Part shown: piece by piece, positions 49,674 to 58,202 of the stretch
How the letters are laid out: every line of letters starts with the position of its first letter
Numbering within the stretch: position 1 is the stretch's first letter
NCBI RefSeq assembly: GCF_900167005.1
Contig: NZ_FUXW01000001.1
Location: 434,001 to 498,000, forward strand
DNA from: Butyricicoccus pullicaecorum DSM 23266
GTDB lineage: Bacteria; Bacillota; Clostridia; Oscillospirales; Butyricicoccaceae
Length of the DNA: 64,000 nucleotides
Direction of reading: 5' to 3'
Made by a program: the position numbers and the translations under genes
The notes under the pieces: generated by a model
The model's input: the letters and a program-made list of their open reading frames with translations, nothing else
The model's database searches: none
Told to the model about the DNA's origin: nothing

Positions 49674-50762
49674 ATGACAGAAAGAATCTTCAACTTTTCC
49701 GCAGGCCCTTCGATGCTGCCCGTTCCCGTGCTGGAGCGCGCAGCCGCTGAGATGCTCAACTATCAGGGTTCCGGCATGTCAGTGATGGAGATGAGTCACC
49801 GATCTAAGGTGTACGACTCCATTATCAAGTCTACGGAAGCCTCTCTGCGTCGCGTGATGGGTATTCCGGACAACTATAAGGTCCTCTTTTTACAGGGCGG
49901 TGCAACCATGCAGTTCTCCGCCATTCCGCTCAACCTGATGCGTACCGGTAAGGCAGACTATGCGCTGACCGGTAACTTCGCGAAGAACGCGTACAAGGAG
50001 GCCAAGAAGTTTGGCGAGATCCATGTCGCGGCATCCTCCGAGGCGGATAACTTCTCTTACATCCCGTCCCAGGCAGAACTCGATCTGTCCCCGGACGCAG
50101 ACTATTTCTACCACTGTGCCAACAACACCATCTTCGGCACCGAGTGGAAGTATTGCCCCGAGACCGGTTCTGTACCGGTTGTAGCCGATATGTCCTCGAA
50201 CATTCTGTCTAAGCCCATTGATGTATCTAAGTACGGTGTCATCATGGCTGGCGCGCAGAAGAACATGGGACCGGCCGGCCTGACCGTCGTCATCGTGCGC
50301 GACGATCTGCTGGGCTACTACCCGCAGGACAAGATGCCGGTACTGCTCGATTGGAAGCTGATGGCTGACAAGGAGAGCATGTACAATACGCCTCCGACCT
50401 ACGCAATCTATGTTCTGGGTCTGGTACTTGACTGGATCGAGAACGAGATCGGCGGTCTGACCGAGATGCAGAAGCGCAACGAGGTCAAGGCAAAGCTGCT
50501 CTATGACTATCTGGACAGCCAGTCCTTCTATCAGCCGGCAGCACGTGCCGATTCCCGTTCCATGATGAACGTAACCTTCCGCACTGGCGACGCCGATCTG
50601 GACGCGAAGTTTGTCAAGGCTTCGATCGAGAACGGTATGTCCAACCTGAAGGGTCACCGTTCGGTTGGCGGTATGCGTGCTTCCATCTACAATGCAATGC
50701 CCTACGAGGGTGTCGAAAAGCTGGTTGACTTCATGCAGAAGTTTGCCAAGGAAAACGGCTAA
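49674..50762 (+). CDS. serC: Phosphoserine aminotransferase
   Basis: 362 aa. It makes phosphoserine from 3-phosphohydroxypyruvate and glutamate. The start MTERIFNFSAGPSMLP is the family N-terminus; an ATG 7 codons upstream (49653) is possible but less likely. The lysine in GAQKNMGPAGL binds PLP; LFLQGGATMQF and HRSVGGMRASIYNAMP are typical. serA follows by 15 nt, so two serine-synthesis steps are co-expressed. No serB is nearby. Confidence 0.96.
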   Translation: MTERIFNFSAGPSMLPVPVLERAAAEMLNYQGSGMSVMEMSHRSKVYDSIIKSTEASLRRVMGIPDNYKVLFLQGGATMQFSAIPLNLMRTGKADYALTGNFAKNAYKEAKKFGEIHVAASSEADNFSYIPSQAELDLSPDADYFYHCANNTIFGTEWKYCPETGSVPVVADMSSNILSKPIDVSKYGVIMAGAQKNMGPAGLTVVIVRDDLLGYYPQDKMPVLLDWKLMADKESMYNTPPTYAIYVLGLVLDWIENEIGGLTEMQKRNEVKAKLLYDYLDSQSFYQPAARADSRSMMNVTFRTGDADLDAKFVKASIENGMSNLKGHRSVGGMRASIYNAMPYEGVEKLVDFMQKFAKENG

Positions 50763-50777
50763 GGGAGAATCAGGACA

Positions 50778-51947
50778 ATGTATCAGGTCAAACTGTTTAA
50801 CAAGATTTCCAAGGTCGGTCTGGATCGTCTGGACCCGGCTAACTATACGTGCAGCGAGGACTTCGACCAGTACGACGCCGTGCTGGTGCGCTCGGCCAAG
50901 CTGCATGACACCAAGTTCCCGGAGAACCTCAAGTGCATCGCACGTGCAGGCGCTGGTGTCAACAACATTCCGCTCGACCGCTGCGCAGAGGAAGGTATTG
51001 TCGTATTCAATACCCCCGGCGCAAACGCAAACGCAGTTAAGGAACTGGTTGTCTGCGGTCTGATGCTGGCTTCTCGTGATATCGTGGGCGGCATCGAGTG
51101 GACCAAGTCCCTGGCAGGTACCCCGGACATCGGTCCGGCTGCCGAGAAGGGCAAGTCCAAGTTCGCAGGCCCGGAGATCATGGGCAAGCGTCTGGGCGTT
51201 ATCGGTCTGGGTGCCATCGGCGTACAGGTTGCAAACGCTGCGGTCGGTCTGGATATGGAAGTCTGGGGCTACGACCCCTACCTGTCGGTTGACGGCGCAC
51301 TCAAGCTGTCCCGTGCAGTCAAGCACATCACCGATGTCAATGAGATCTTCGCAAACTGCGATTACATCACCCTGCATGTACCGCTCACCCCGGACACCAA
51401 GTACATCATTAACGAGGACGCAGTTGCCAAGATGAAGGACGGCGTGCGCATCATCAACATCGCACGCGGCGAGCTGGTTGACGAGGATGTCATGGCGGCA
51501 GCACTGGCATGCGGTAAGGTTGCACGCTACGTATCCGACTTCGCTTCCGATGCTATGCTGGCACAGAAGAATGCAGTCATCATGCCCCACCTCGGCGCTT
51601 CTACCCCGGAGAGCGAGGACAACTGTGCAAAGATGGCAGCAGCCGAGATCCGCGAGTTCCTCGAGTACGGCACCATCCGCAATTCGGTCAACTTCCCCAA
51701 CCTCAAGGTACCCTATGAGGGCGGTCACCGTCTGTGCCTGATTCATAAGAACGTACCCAACATGATCGCACAGATCACCTCGACGCTGTCCGCACAGGGC
51801 ATGAACATCGAGAACATGGGCAACCGTTCGCGCGGCGATTACGCATACACCATCGTGGATGTAAACGGCGTACCGACCGACGCAGTGCTGGATGCAATCC
51901 GTGCGGTTGACGGCATGATTCGTGTACGTTCGATCGAAAATCTGTAA
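50778..51947 (+). CDS. serA: D-3-phosphoglycerate dehydrogenase
   Basis: 389 aa. It oxidises 3-phosphoglycerate in the first step of serine synthesis. The Rossmann motif LGVIGLGAIGVQVANAAVGL, the catalytic Arg/Glu/His positions (INIARGELVDEDV; MPHLGASTPESEDNCA) and a C-terminal ACT domain (HKNVPNMIAQITSTLSAQGM) are seen. The ACT domain suggests serine feedback. It is shorter than the E. coli enzyme, typical of the class with ACT but no ASB domain. It ends at a strong terminator. Confidence 0.95.
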   Translation: MYQVKLFNKISKVGLDRLDPANYTCSEDFDQYDAVLVRSAKLHDTKFPENLKCIARAGAGVNNIPLDRCAEEGIVVFNTPGANANAVKELVVCGLMLASRDIVGGIEWTKSLAGTPDIGPAAEKGKSKFAGPEIMGKRLGVIGLGAIGVQVANAAVGLDMEVWGYDPYLSVDGALKLSRAVKHITDVNEIFANCDYITLHVPLTPDTKYIINEDAVAKMKDGVRIINIARGELVDEDVMAAALACGKVARYVSDFASDAMLAQKNAVIMPHLGASTPESEDNCAKMAAAEIREFLEYGTIRNSVNFPNLKVPYEGGHRLCLIHKNVPNMIAQITSTLSAQGMNIENMGNRSRGDYAYTIVDVNGVPTDAVLDAIRAVDGMIRVRSIENL

Positions 51948-51994
51948 GCCGAACGGTTTCTGAAAATCGACGAGCGTTGATGCAAGAATGAAAC

Positions 51995-52032
51995 AAGCGC
52001 GTTTCGGAATGTGAATTCCGGGACGCGCTTTT
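51995..52032 (+). terminator. serCA terminator
   Basis: AAGCGCGT/ACGCGCTT (51995-52002 with 52023-52030) encloses CGGAAT/ATTCCG; TTTTG follows. Confidence 0.85.
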
Positions 52033-52109
52033 GTGCATTTTGTGAGAAAATCCACGCACCATTTTGGCAGGAGAAAACCGAACAGTATCAAAATTTACAA
52101 AAAACTACC

Positions 52110-52137
52110 TTGCAAACGACCAAGTTTATTGTATAAT
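52110..52137 (+). promoter_or_regulatory. Promoter for the phosphohexomutase gene
   Basis: TTGCAA (52110-52115), 16 nt, TATAAT (52132-52137). Confidence 0.75.
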
Positions 52138-52199
52138 TTATATAAGGGAGTATTTCCCACAAGGATTTTGATACAAAACGTTTATGAGGTGAATGGATT

Positions 52200-53927
52200 A
52201 TGAATTATATGGCTGAGTATGAGCGCTGGCTTGCATCTCCGGCACTGACCGCAGATGAGCGCGCTGAGCTGGAGGCAATCCGCGGCGATGAGGATGCGAT
52301 CAAGGATCGTTTCTTTGCTCCGCTGTCCTTTGGTACGGCTGGTCTGCGCGGCGTACTGGGCGTTGGTCTGTATCGCATGAACCGCTTTACGGTCGGTGCG
52401 GCAACTCAGGGTCTGGCCAATCTGATCGTCCAGAACGGTCCGGAAGCCTGTGCACGCGGCGTGGCAATCGCCTATGATTCCCGTCACTTCTCGCCCGAGT
52501 TCGCACAGCTGGCTGCCTGCATCCTGGCTGCCAACGGTATCAGCGTCAAGCTCTACGACGAGCTGCGCCCGACCCCTGAGCTGTCCTTTGCCATCCGTTA
52601 CTATGGCACCATCGCCGGCATCAACATCACTGCGTCCCACAACCCCAAGGAGTACAACGGTTATAAGGTATACTGGGAAGACGGCGCACAGCTGCCGCCC
52701 AAGGAAGCCGACGTTGTTGCCAAGGAAATGGGCGCACTGGATTTCTTTGCTGATGTCAAGACCATGGACTTTGAAGAGGCGAAGGCACAGGGCCTGGTCA
52801 AGATGATGGACTGGCAGACCGACGAAGCATACCTCAAGGAAGTGCTCAAGGTTGCCATCAATCCCGACTGCGTAAAGCAGGTTGCCGACGACTTTAAGCT
52901 GGTCTACACCCCGTTCCACGGCGCAGGCTACCGTCTGGTACCCGAGATTTTGAAGCGCATCGGCTACAAGCACATTATCTGTGTGCCCGAGCAGATGGTC
53001 ATTGACGGCGACTTCCCGACCGTAAAGTCCCCCAACCCGGAGAACAAGGAAGGCTTCCATCTGGCGATCGATCTGGCAAAGGCCAACGGCGTTGACCTCA
53101 TCATCGGCACCGATCCCGACGCAGACCGTACTGGTATCGTGCTCAAGAACGGCGAAGGCGAGTATGTGACTCTGTCGGGCAACCAGGTTGGCGTCCTGCT
53201 CATCGACTATGTCATCACGGCTAAGAAGCTGACCGGCACTATGCCCGAGCATCCGGCTGTGCTCAAGTCTCTGGTTACCACCGAGATGGCACGCGCTGCA
53301 GCAGAGAAGAACGGCGTTGACTGCTTCGATACCTTCACCGGCTTTAAGTTCCTGGCTGAGAAGATCAAGCAGTTCGAGACCACCGGTTCGCACGAGTACC
53401 TGTTTGCATTCGAGGAGTCTTACGGATATCTGGCAGGCGACTACGCACGCGATAAGGATGCCGTCACTGCATCCATGCTGATTGCCGAGATGGCAGCATA
53501 CTATCGCACCAAGGGCATGACCCTGTACGATGCAATGCAGACCATGTACGAGAAGTACGGTTATTACACCGAGCAGACCATCTCGATCACCATGCCGGGT
53601 GTTGCAGGTCTGGAGCGCATGAAGGAACTGATGGCTGAACTGCGTGCAACCCCGCTGACCGAGGTTGCAGGCCATAAGGTCGAGTACATCCGTGATTATC
53701 AGTCGGGCGTGCGCACCTGCGTTTCCTGCGGTAAGACCGAGGAGATGGAGCTGTCCGGCCAGAATGTACTGTACTATGAGCTGGCAGGCGGCACTTCGTT
53801 CATCATCCGTCCGTCCGGCACCGAGCCCAAGGTCAAGGTTTACATCATGGCTAAGGCAGACAGCAAGGCAGAGTCTGACGCAAAGGTCGCTGCACTGGCT
53901 GACGCTGCAAAGGAAATCGTAAAGTAA
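52200..53927 (+). CDS. Phospho-sugar mutase (phosphoglucomutase/phosphomannomutase)
   Basis: 575 aa, alpha-D-phosphohexomutase superfamily. SFGTAGLRG at the start, the phosphoserine loop ITASHNPKEYNGYKVYWEDG (~143-162), metal-binding DPDADRTG (~304), EESYGYLAGDYARDKD (sugar loop) and RPSGTEPKVKVYI (phosphate contacts) are all present. By length and the long N-terminus it resembles Bacillus PgcA, which interconverts glucose-1- and -6-phosphate. GAGGTG precedes the ATG. It has its own promoter. Confidence 0.94.
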   Translation: MNYMAEYERWLASPALTADERAELEAIRGDEDAIKDRFFAPLSFGTAGLRGVLGVGLYRMNRFTVGAATQGLANLIVQNGPEACARGVAIAYDSRHFSPEFAQLAACILAANGISVKLYDELRPTPELSFAIRYYGTIAGINITASHNPKEYNGYKVYWEDGAQLPPKEADVVAKEMGALDFFADVKTMDFEEAKAQGLVKMMDWQTDEAYLKEVLKVAINPDCVKQVADDFKLVYTPFHGAGYRLVPEILKRIGYKHIICVPEQMVIDGDFPTVKSPNPENKEGFHLAIDLAKANGVDLIIGTDPDADRTGIVLKNGEGEYVTLSGNQVGVLLIDYVITAKKLTGTMPEHPAVLKSLVTTEMARAAAEKNGVDCFDTFTGFKFLAEKIKQFETTGSHEYLFAFEESYGYLAGDYARDKDAVTASMLIAEMAAYYRTKGMTLYDAMQTMYEKYGYYTEQTISITMPGVAGLERMKELMAELRATPLTEVAGHKVEYIRDYQSGVRTCVSCGKTEEMELSGQNVLYYELAGGTSFIIRPSGTEPKVKVYIMAKADSKAESDAKVAALADAAKEIVK

Positions 53928-53949
53928 AAAATTAACATTCCGTATGTTC

Positions 53950-53990
53950 GGACAAGGGGGGCGCAGCGCCATTGCCGCGCCCTCTTGTCC
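53950..53990 (+). other. Large hairpin after the phosphohexomutase gene
   Basis: GGACAAG/CTTGTCC (53950-53956, 53984-53990) plus inner GGGCGC/GCGCCC. No T-run follows; it may protect the upstream mRNA 3' end. The next gene starts 26 nt later. Confidence 0.5.
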
Positions 53991-54015
53991 TGTATAGAGA
54001 GATAAGGAGGCGAAT

Positions 54016-54444
54016 ATGCGGAGATTTATTGGCCCGATCACTGTTTTGCTGTTGTGGGCTGCACTGACAATCGGTCTGAATGTGTGGTTCACGATGAACC
54101 CGGACAATTCTCAGACCAATCTGATTGTCTCGATCGTCTATATGGTGCTGCTGCTCGTGATCATTCCGGTGGGACTGCCGATGCACAGCCGTTTGCTTGA
54201 AGTATTGCTCATGCTGTATGCGCTTGTGCTGGGTGTGATGGACATTGCCATCTTCCTGAACATGAAGCATACACTGGTCGATACGCTGGGCAATGCTATG
54301 CTGGCACCGTTCCATGGACTGTTTTACTTTGAAAACTTCCTGGGCATGGGCAGTTTTGCCATCTATGCCGTGATCGGATTCTTTGCCGCGTTTTTGACCC
54401 TCGCCGCCGGTGTCGGCGCGTGCATGGTGCAGCCGCGGGAATAA
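54016..54444 (+). CDS. Four-helix membrane protein, unknown
   Basis: 142 aa. Hydrophobic segments lie near 5-27, 37-57, 62-82 and 112-137. TAAGGAGGCG precedes the ATG. No catalytic motif is visible and I do not recognise the family. It follows the phosphohexomutase gene by 88 nt with a hairpin but no full terminator between, so partial co-transcription is possible. Confidence 0.75.
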   Translation: MRRFIGPITVLLLWAALTIGLNVWFTMNPDNSQTNLIVSIVYMVLLLVIIPVGLPMHSRLLEVLLMLYALVLGVMDIAIFLNMKHTLVDTLGNAMLAPFHGLFYFENFLGMGSFAIYAVIGFFAAFLTLAAGVGACMVQPRE

Positions 54445-54477
54445 CAACTGCACAGAAAGCTCAAAATAGGTATGAAA

Positions 54478-54513
54478 AAAGCCGCGCCGTCAGGCGTGGC
54501 TTTGCTTTTTTTT
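54478..54513. terminator. Terminator of the 54016-54444 gene
   Basis: AAAGCCGCGCC (54478-54488) pairs with GGCGTGGCTTT (54493-54503) with one G-U pair; T8 follows on plus and A6 precedes it, so it may work both ways. Confidence 0.88.
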
Positions 54514-54526
54514 GAAAAAGAGGAAA

Positions 54527-54696
54527 TAAAAAACGGCATCCTGTACGACTGCGTACAAAAATGCCGAAAAACACCGGATAAAAAAGAAAACGCGGTTTCA
54601 GGCCACGCTTTTGCACAACCCCCACCGCGTATCTAACAAAGTAAACCGTCAATTGATAAGCTGCGCTTTACCTGAGCGCCCTTGCTCAACTGATGT
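54527..54696 (-). ncRNA. Candidate ~170-nt structured non-coding RNA
   Basis: Minus-strand transcription unit in a 517-nt gap. It holds a strong promoter (see 54702-54730), then TCAGTTGA (54693-54686) pairing with TCAATTGA (54656-54649). That stem encloses two small hairpins (GAGC/GCTC, AAGC/GCTT). A long hairpin ACGCGGT/ACCGCGT (54630-54590) follows, whose inner stem GGTTGTGC/GCGTGGCC needs four G-U pairs that form only in minus-strand RNA. A terminator hairpin ends the unit (CGGCAT/ATGCCG with TGTACG/CGTACA, 54566-54534), then T6. No ATG-led ORF. I do not match it to 6S, SRP, tmRNA, RNase P or a known riboswitch. Confidence 0.6.
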
Positions 54697-54701
54697 ACTC
54701 T

Positions 54702-54730
54702 ATTATAGAAAAAAGTTTGTGTGGATGCAA
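54702..54730 (-). promoter_or_regulatory. Promoter of the candidate ncRNA
   Basis: Minus strand: TTGCAT (54730-54725), exactly 17 nt, perfect TATAAT (54707-54702). Confidence 0.75.
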
Positions 54731-54810
54731 TGTGAAAAATTCATAAATTTTCTGTGAATTTTTTGTCGGGATATGTTGCTTCCTGCTGAAGGCTGTTTGT
54801 CGGAAACCTC

Positions 54811-54839
54811 TTTACAAATCGACTTGTTCATGGTATTAT
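54811..54839 (+). promoter_or_regulatory. Promoter for rpsO
   Basis: TTTACA (54811-54816), 17 nt, TATTAT (54834-54839). The ~115-nt leader contains a GGACACG/CGTGCC stem (54880s-54900), where S15 autoregulation could act. Confidence 0.6.
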
Positions 54840-54961
54840 AAATGTAATTTGTTTGCCCCTTGCTTAGTATTTCGGGCACAGGACACGTCAGAGCGTGCCG
54901 TTTCACCGTCCAATACTCAGCCTGCGGGGACTATTAAAATTTTTTATGAGGTGAAAGTACC

Positions 54962-55228
54962 ATGATCCGTAAGGAAGACAAGAACGCTGTAATCGAAGCT
55001 AACCGCACCCATCCGACCGATACCGGTTCTCCGGAAGTACAGGTTGCAATCCTGACTGCACGCATCGGCGAGCTCACCGAGCACCTGAAGCAGCATCCGA
55101 AGGACAACCACTCCCGCCGTGGTCTGCTGAAGATGGTTGGTCAGCGCCGCAGCATGCTCAACTACCTGATGAAGAAGGACGTTAACCGTTACCGTGCACT
55201 CATCGCTAAGCTGGGCATCCGTAAGTAA
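54962..55228 (+). CDS. rpsO: 30S ribosomal protein S15
   Basis: 88 aa. It binds the 16S rRNA three-way junction in the platform. [20 protein letters not shown] and [20 protein letters not shown] are diagnostic. GAGGTGAAA precedes the ATG. The rpsO-pnp order is conserved in bacteria. The start [10 protein letters not shown] is slightly longer than in Bacillus but fits Clostridia. Confidence 0.97.
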   Translation: MIRKEDKNAVIEANRTHPTDTGSPEVQVAILTARIGELTEHLKQHPKDNHSRRGLLKMVGQRRSMLNYLMKKDVNRYRALIAKLGIRK

Positions 55229-55241
55229 GTATCAAAATCGA

Positions 55242-55350
55242 GGGGGGCATCCGTGCCCCCCTTGCTTGCTACTTGTTCCCATGTAACCCAAGGGCGGCAA
55301 CGCCGCGGCTTTAGCAATTGGAGGACAGGCCAAACGCTGATTTTTGGCAT
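55242..55350 (+). other. Hairpins in the rpsO-pnp spacer
   Basis: GGGGGGCA/TGCCCCCC (55242-55261) is very stable but has no T-run. Further on, GCCAAA (55329) can pair with TTTGGC (55343-55348), or GGCAT (55346-55350) with ATGCC (55374-55378). The two exclude each other. PNPase mRNA leaders are known targets of autoregulation in E. coli. Confidence 0.4.
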
Positions 55351-55413
55351 GCGCTTCAAGTGCTAATGCTGCAATGCCGCCTGCAATTTCCATCATTAAG
55401 GAGGCATTCTTAA

Positions 55414-57534
55414 ATGAGCAACATCAACCACTTTGAATTTAAGGACCACCGCGTGTTTGAGACCACTTATGCTGGCCGTCCGCTGGTTGTTGAGACCGGC
55501 AAGCTGGCACAGCTGGCAAACGGCTCCTGCCTGGTTCGCTACGGCGAGACCGTTGTTCTGGTCACCGCGACCGCCTCGGCAAAGCCCCGCGACGGCATCG
55601 ACTTCTTCCCGCTCTCGGTTGACTTCGAGGAGCGTCTGTACGCAGTTGGCCGTATCCCTGGTTCCTTCATGCGCCGCGAGGGCCGTCCCTCTGAGAAGGC
55701 AATCCTGGCTTCCCGCCAGATCGACCGCCCCATGCGTCCGCTGTTCCCCAAGGACCTGCGCAATGACGTTTCCATCGTCTGCACCGTTCTGGAGAACGAT
55801 TCTGATAACTCTCCCGAGGTAACCGCTCTGCTGGGCGCGTCTATCGCGGTTTCTATCTCTGATATCCCGTTCGACTACGTCATCGGCGGCGCAAACGTCG
55901 GCATCGTTGACGGCGAGGTTGTCATCAACCCGACCGCTGAGCAGCGCAAGCGCTCCGAAATGGACGTTACCGTCTGCGCAACCGCTGATAAGATCGTTAT
56001 GATCGAGGCAGGCGCAAACGAAGTACCTGAGGACGACATGTTCAACGCTCTGATGGTTGCACATGAGGAGATCAAGAAGGTTGTTGCCTTCATCGCTGAC
56101 ATCAAGGCACAGATCGGCAAGCCCAAGTTCGAGTACGAGCACCACGACCTCAACCATGAGATCTTCGACAAGCTCGAGGCTGAGTGCCGCGGCAAGCTGG
56201 AGTACTGCCTGGATACCGACGACAAGACCGTTCGCGACGCACGCATCAAGGTCGTTCGCGACGAGTTCGAGGCTGAGCTGGGCGAGGAGTACGTCGCTGA
56301 GCACGGCGCAGAGATCTCCGAGTGCTTCGACAAGCTGCAGAAGAAGATCGTTCGTAACTGGCTGGTTCAGGGCAAGCGCGTTGACGGCCGTGGTATGGAA
56401 GAGGTTCGTCCGCTGGCTGCTGAGGTTGGCGTTCTGCCGCGTGCACACGGTTCCGGCCTGTTCACCCGTGGCCAGACTCAGGTTCTGACCATCTGCACCC
56501 TGGGCACCCTGGGCGATGCACAGGAGCTCGACACTATTTTCGACGAAAAGACCAAGCGTTATATCCATCACTATAACTTCCCGTCCTTCTCGGTCGGTGA
56601 GACCCGTCCGTCCCGCGGCCCCGGCCGTCGTGAGATCGGCCACGGCGCACTCGCAGAGCGCGCACTGCTGCCGGTTATCCCGTCTGAGGAAGAGTTCCCC
56701 TACGCACTGCGTCTGGTTTCTGAGGTCGTTTCCTCCAACGGTTCGACTTCTCAGGGCTCTGTCTGCGGTTCGACTCTGGCACTGATGGACGCTGGTGTTC
56801 CGATCAAGGCACCGGTTGCTGGTATTTCCTGCGGTCTGATCACCGACGACGGTCAGGAGACCACCTTCACCGATATTCAGGGCCTGGAAGACTTCTACGG
56901 CGATATGGACTTCAAGGTAGCAGGTACCAAGAAGGGTATCACTGCAATTCAGGTTGATATCAAGGTTGACGGTCTGTCCCCGGCAGTCATCAAGGAAGCA
57001 TTCCGCAAGTGCCGCGTTGCACGTCTGGGCATCCTCGACGAGATCATGCTCAAGGCAATCGACCGTCCGCGTGACGACGTATCCGCTTGGGCTCCCAAGA
57101 TGATCACCATGCAGATTCATCCGGATAAGATCCGTGAGGTTATCGGTAAGGGCGGCAGCGTGATCCAGAAGATCGTTGCAGAGTCCGGCGCACAGGTTGA
57201 CATCAACGACGATGGCGTGATCACCATTGCTGCTGTTAAGGCATCCGACGGTGAGGCTGCAAAGTCCATGATCGAGGCGATCGTTAAGGAGCCCGAGGTC
57301 GGCGAGATCTACTATGGTAAGGTTGTTCGCCTGATGAACTTCGGCGCATTCGTTAACCTGACTGCAAACAAGGATGGTATGGTTCACATCTCCAAGATGG
57401 CTGACCATCGCATCGAGAAGGTTGAGGACGCTGTACAGGTCGGCGACATGGTCTATGTTAAGGTCATGGAGATCGACGACAAGGGTCGTATCAACCTGTC
57501 CATGAAGGACGTTAAGGAAGAGGAAAAGCTCTAA
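55414..57534 (+). CDS. pnp: Polyribonucleotide nucleotidyltransferase (PNPase)
   Basis: 706 aa. A phosphorolytic 3'-5' exoribonuclease, trimeric. Two RNase PH domains are present: GRPSEKAILASRQIDRPMRP in the first, GQTQVLTICTLGTLGDAQ and SQGSVCGSTLALMDAGVP in the second. A KH domain (KIREVIGKGGSVIQKI, ~570) and an S1 domain (GEIYYGKVVRLMNFGAFVNL, ~628) follow. AAGGAGG precedes the ATG. It ends at a strong terminator. Confidence 0.98.
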   Translation: MSNINHFEFKDHRVFETTYAGRPLVVETGKLAQLANGSCLVRYGETVVLVTATASAKPRDGIDFFPLSVDFEERLYAVGRIPGSFMRREGRPSEKAILASRQIDRPMRPLFPKDLRNDVSIVCTVLENDSDNSPEVTALLGASIAVSISDIPFDYVIGGANVGIVDGEVVINPTAEQRKRSEMDVTVCATADKIVMIEAGANEVPEDDMFNALMVAHEEIKKVVAFIADIKAQIGKPKFEYEHHDLNHEIFDKLEAECRGKLEYCLDTDDKTVRDARIKVVRDEFEAELGEEYVAEHGAEISECFDKLQKKIVRNWLVQGKRVDGRGMEEVRPLAAEVGVLPRAHGSGLFTRGQTQVLTICTLGTLGDAQELDTIFDEKTKRYIHHYNFPSFSVGETRPSRGPGRREIGHGALAERALLPVIPSEEEFPYALRLVSEVVSSNGSTSQGSVCGSTLALMDAGVPIKAPVAGISCGLITDDGQETTFTDIQGLEDFYGDMDFKVAGTKKGITAIQVDIKVDGLSPAVIKEAFRKCRVARLGILDEIMLKAIDRPRDDVSAWAPKMITMQIHPDKIREVIGKGGSVIQKIVAESGAQVDINDDGVITIAAVKASDGEAAKSMIEAIVKEPEVGEIYYGKVVRLMNFGAFVNLTANKDGMVHISKMADHRIEKVEDAVQVGDMVYVKVMEIDDKGRINLSMKDVKEEEKL

Positions 57535-57545
57535 TTCCGTTTATC

Positions 57546-57577
57546 AAAGACCACGCTTCGCGCGTGGTCTTTTTTTG
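57546..57577 (+). terminator. pnp terminator
   Basis: AAAGACCACGC (57546-57556) pairs with GCGTGGTCTTT (57562-57572); T7 overlaps the stem end. Confidence 0.92.
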
Positions 57578-57707
57578 TCCCAATACACGCAGCAAAATTT
57601 TTATTTTCCTTGTGAGAGAATTCCCGCTTCCGGCTCGTATTGTAGGTGAAAGCGATCAAAAGCCCGATCCTAGGTCAAACGGGCACGCTGGGAAGGAGAC
57701 AAATCCT

Positions 57708-58202
57708 ATGGAGTCATTCGACCGCACGCAGGCGGAATATCTGGTTTATACCTATTCCGACTTGATTTTGCGACTCAGTTATACTTACCTCAAATCCACA
57801 CATGACGCGGAGGATATCTGCCAGACGGTCTTTCTCAAATACCTGACCGCAGGGCAGAAATTCAGCGATCGGGAGCACGAAAAGGCATGGATCATCCGCA
57901 CCGCTGTCAACGCCTGCAAGGACGTGCTCAAGAGCGGCTGGCGCACGCGAACGTGCAACATGGAAGCCTGTGCCGAGGTTGCAGCACCCGAAATGCAGGA
58001 CGACAGCTTGATGACTGCGGTGCAGTCCTTGCCGGATAAGTACCGCATTCCACTGTATCTGCATTATTACGAGGGCTATAAGACCCACGAGATTGCCGAA
58101 ATGCTGGGAGAACGTCCGGCGACCATCAACACCCGCATTGACCGCGCACGCGGCAAACTGAGAACCATACTGGGAGGGAAGACCTGTGAACAAGGAGTAT
58201 AA
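57708..58202 (+). CDS. Sigma-70 family (ECF-like) RNA polymerase sigma factor
   Basis: 164 aa from the ATG at 57708 (AAGGAGAC 7 nt upstream); the frame is open further upstream without a ribosome site. Region 2: YSDLILRLSYTYLKSTHDAE, DICQTVFLKYL. Region 4: LPDKYRIPLYLHYYEGYKTH, EIAEMLGERPATINTRIDRA. Region 3 is absent, as in ECF sigmas. It overlaps by 17 nt a gene for a membrane protein with an anti-sigma-like layout. It probably reacts to envelope stress; the signal is unknown. Confidence 0.9.
   Translation: MESFDRTQAEYLVYTYSDLILRLSYTYLKSTHDAEDICQTVFLKYLTAGQKFSDREHEKAWIIRTAVNACKDVLKSGWRTRTCNMEACAEVAAPEMQDDSLMTAVQSLPDKYRIPLYLHYYEGYKTHEIAEMLGERPATINTRIDRARGKLRTILGGKTCEQGV

Noticed and set aside
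54461-54652. 63-codon minus-strand frame near the candidate ncRNA
   Set aside because: Low-complexity Phe/Arg-rich translation crossing two terminator hairpins, no ribosome site; better explained by the RNA gene.
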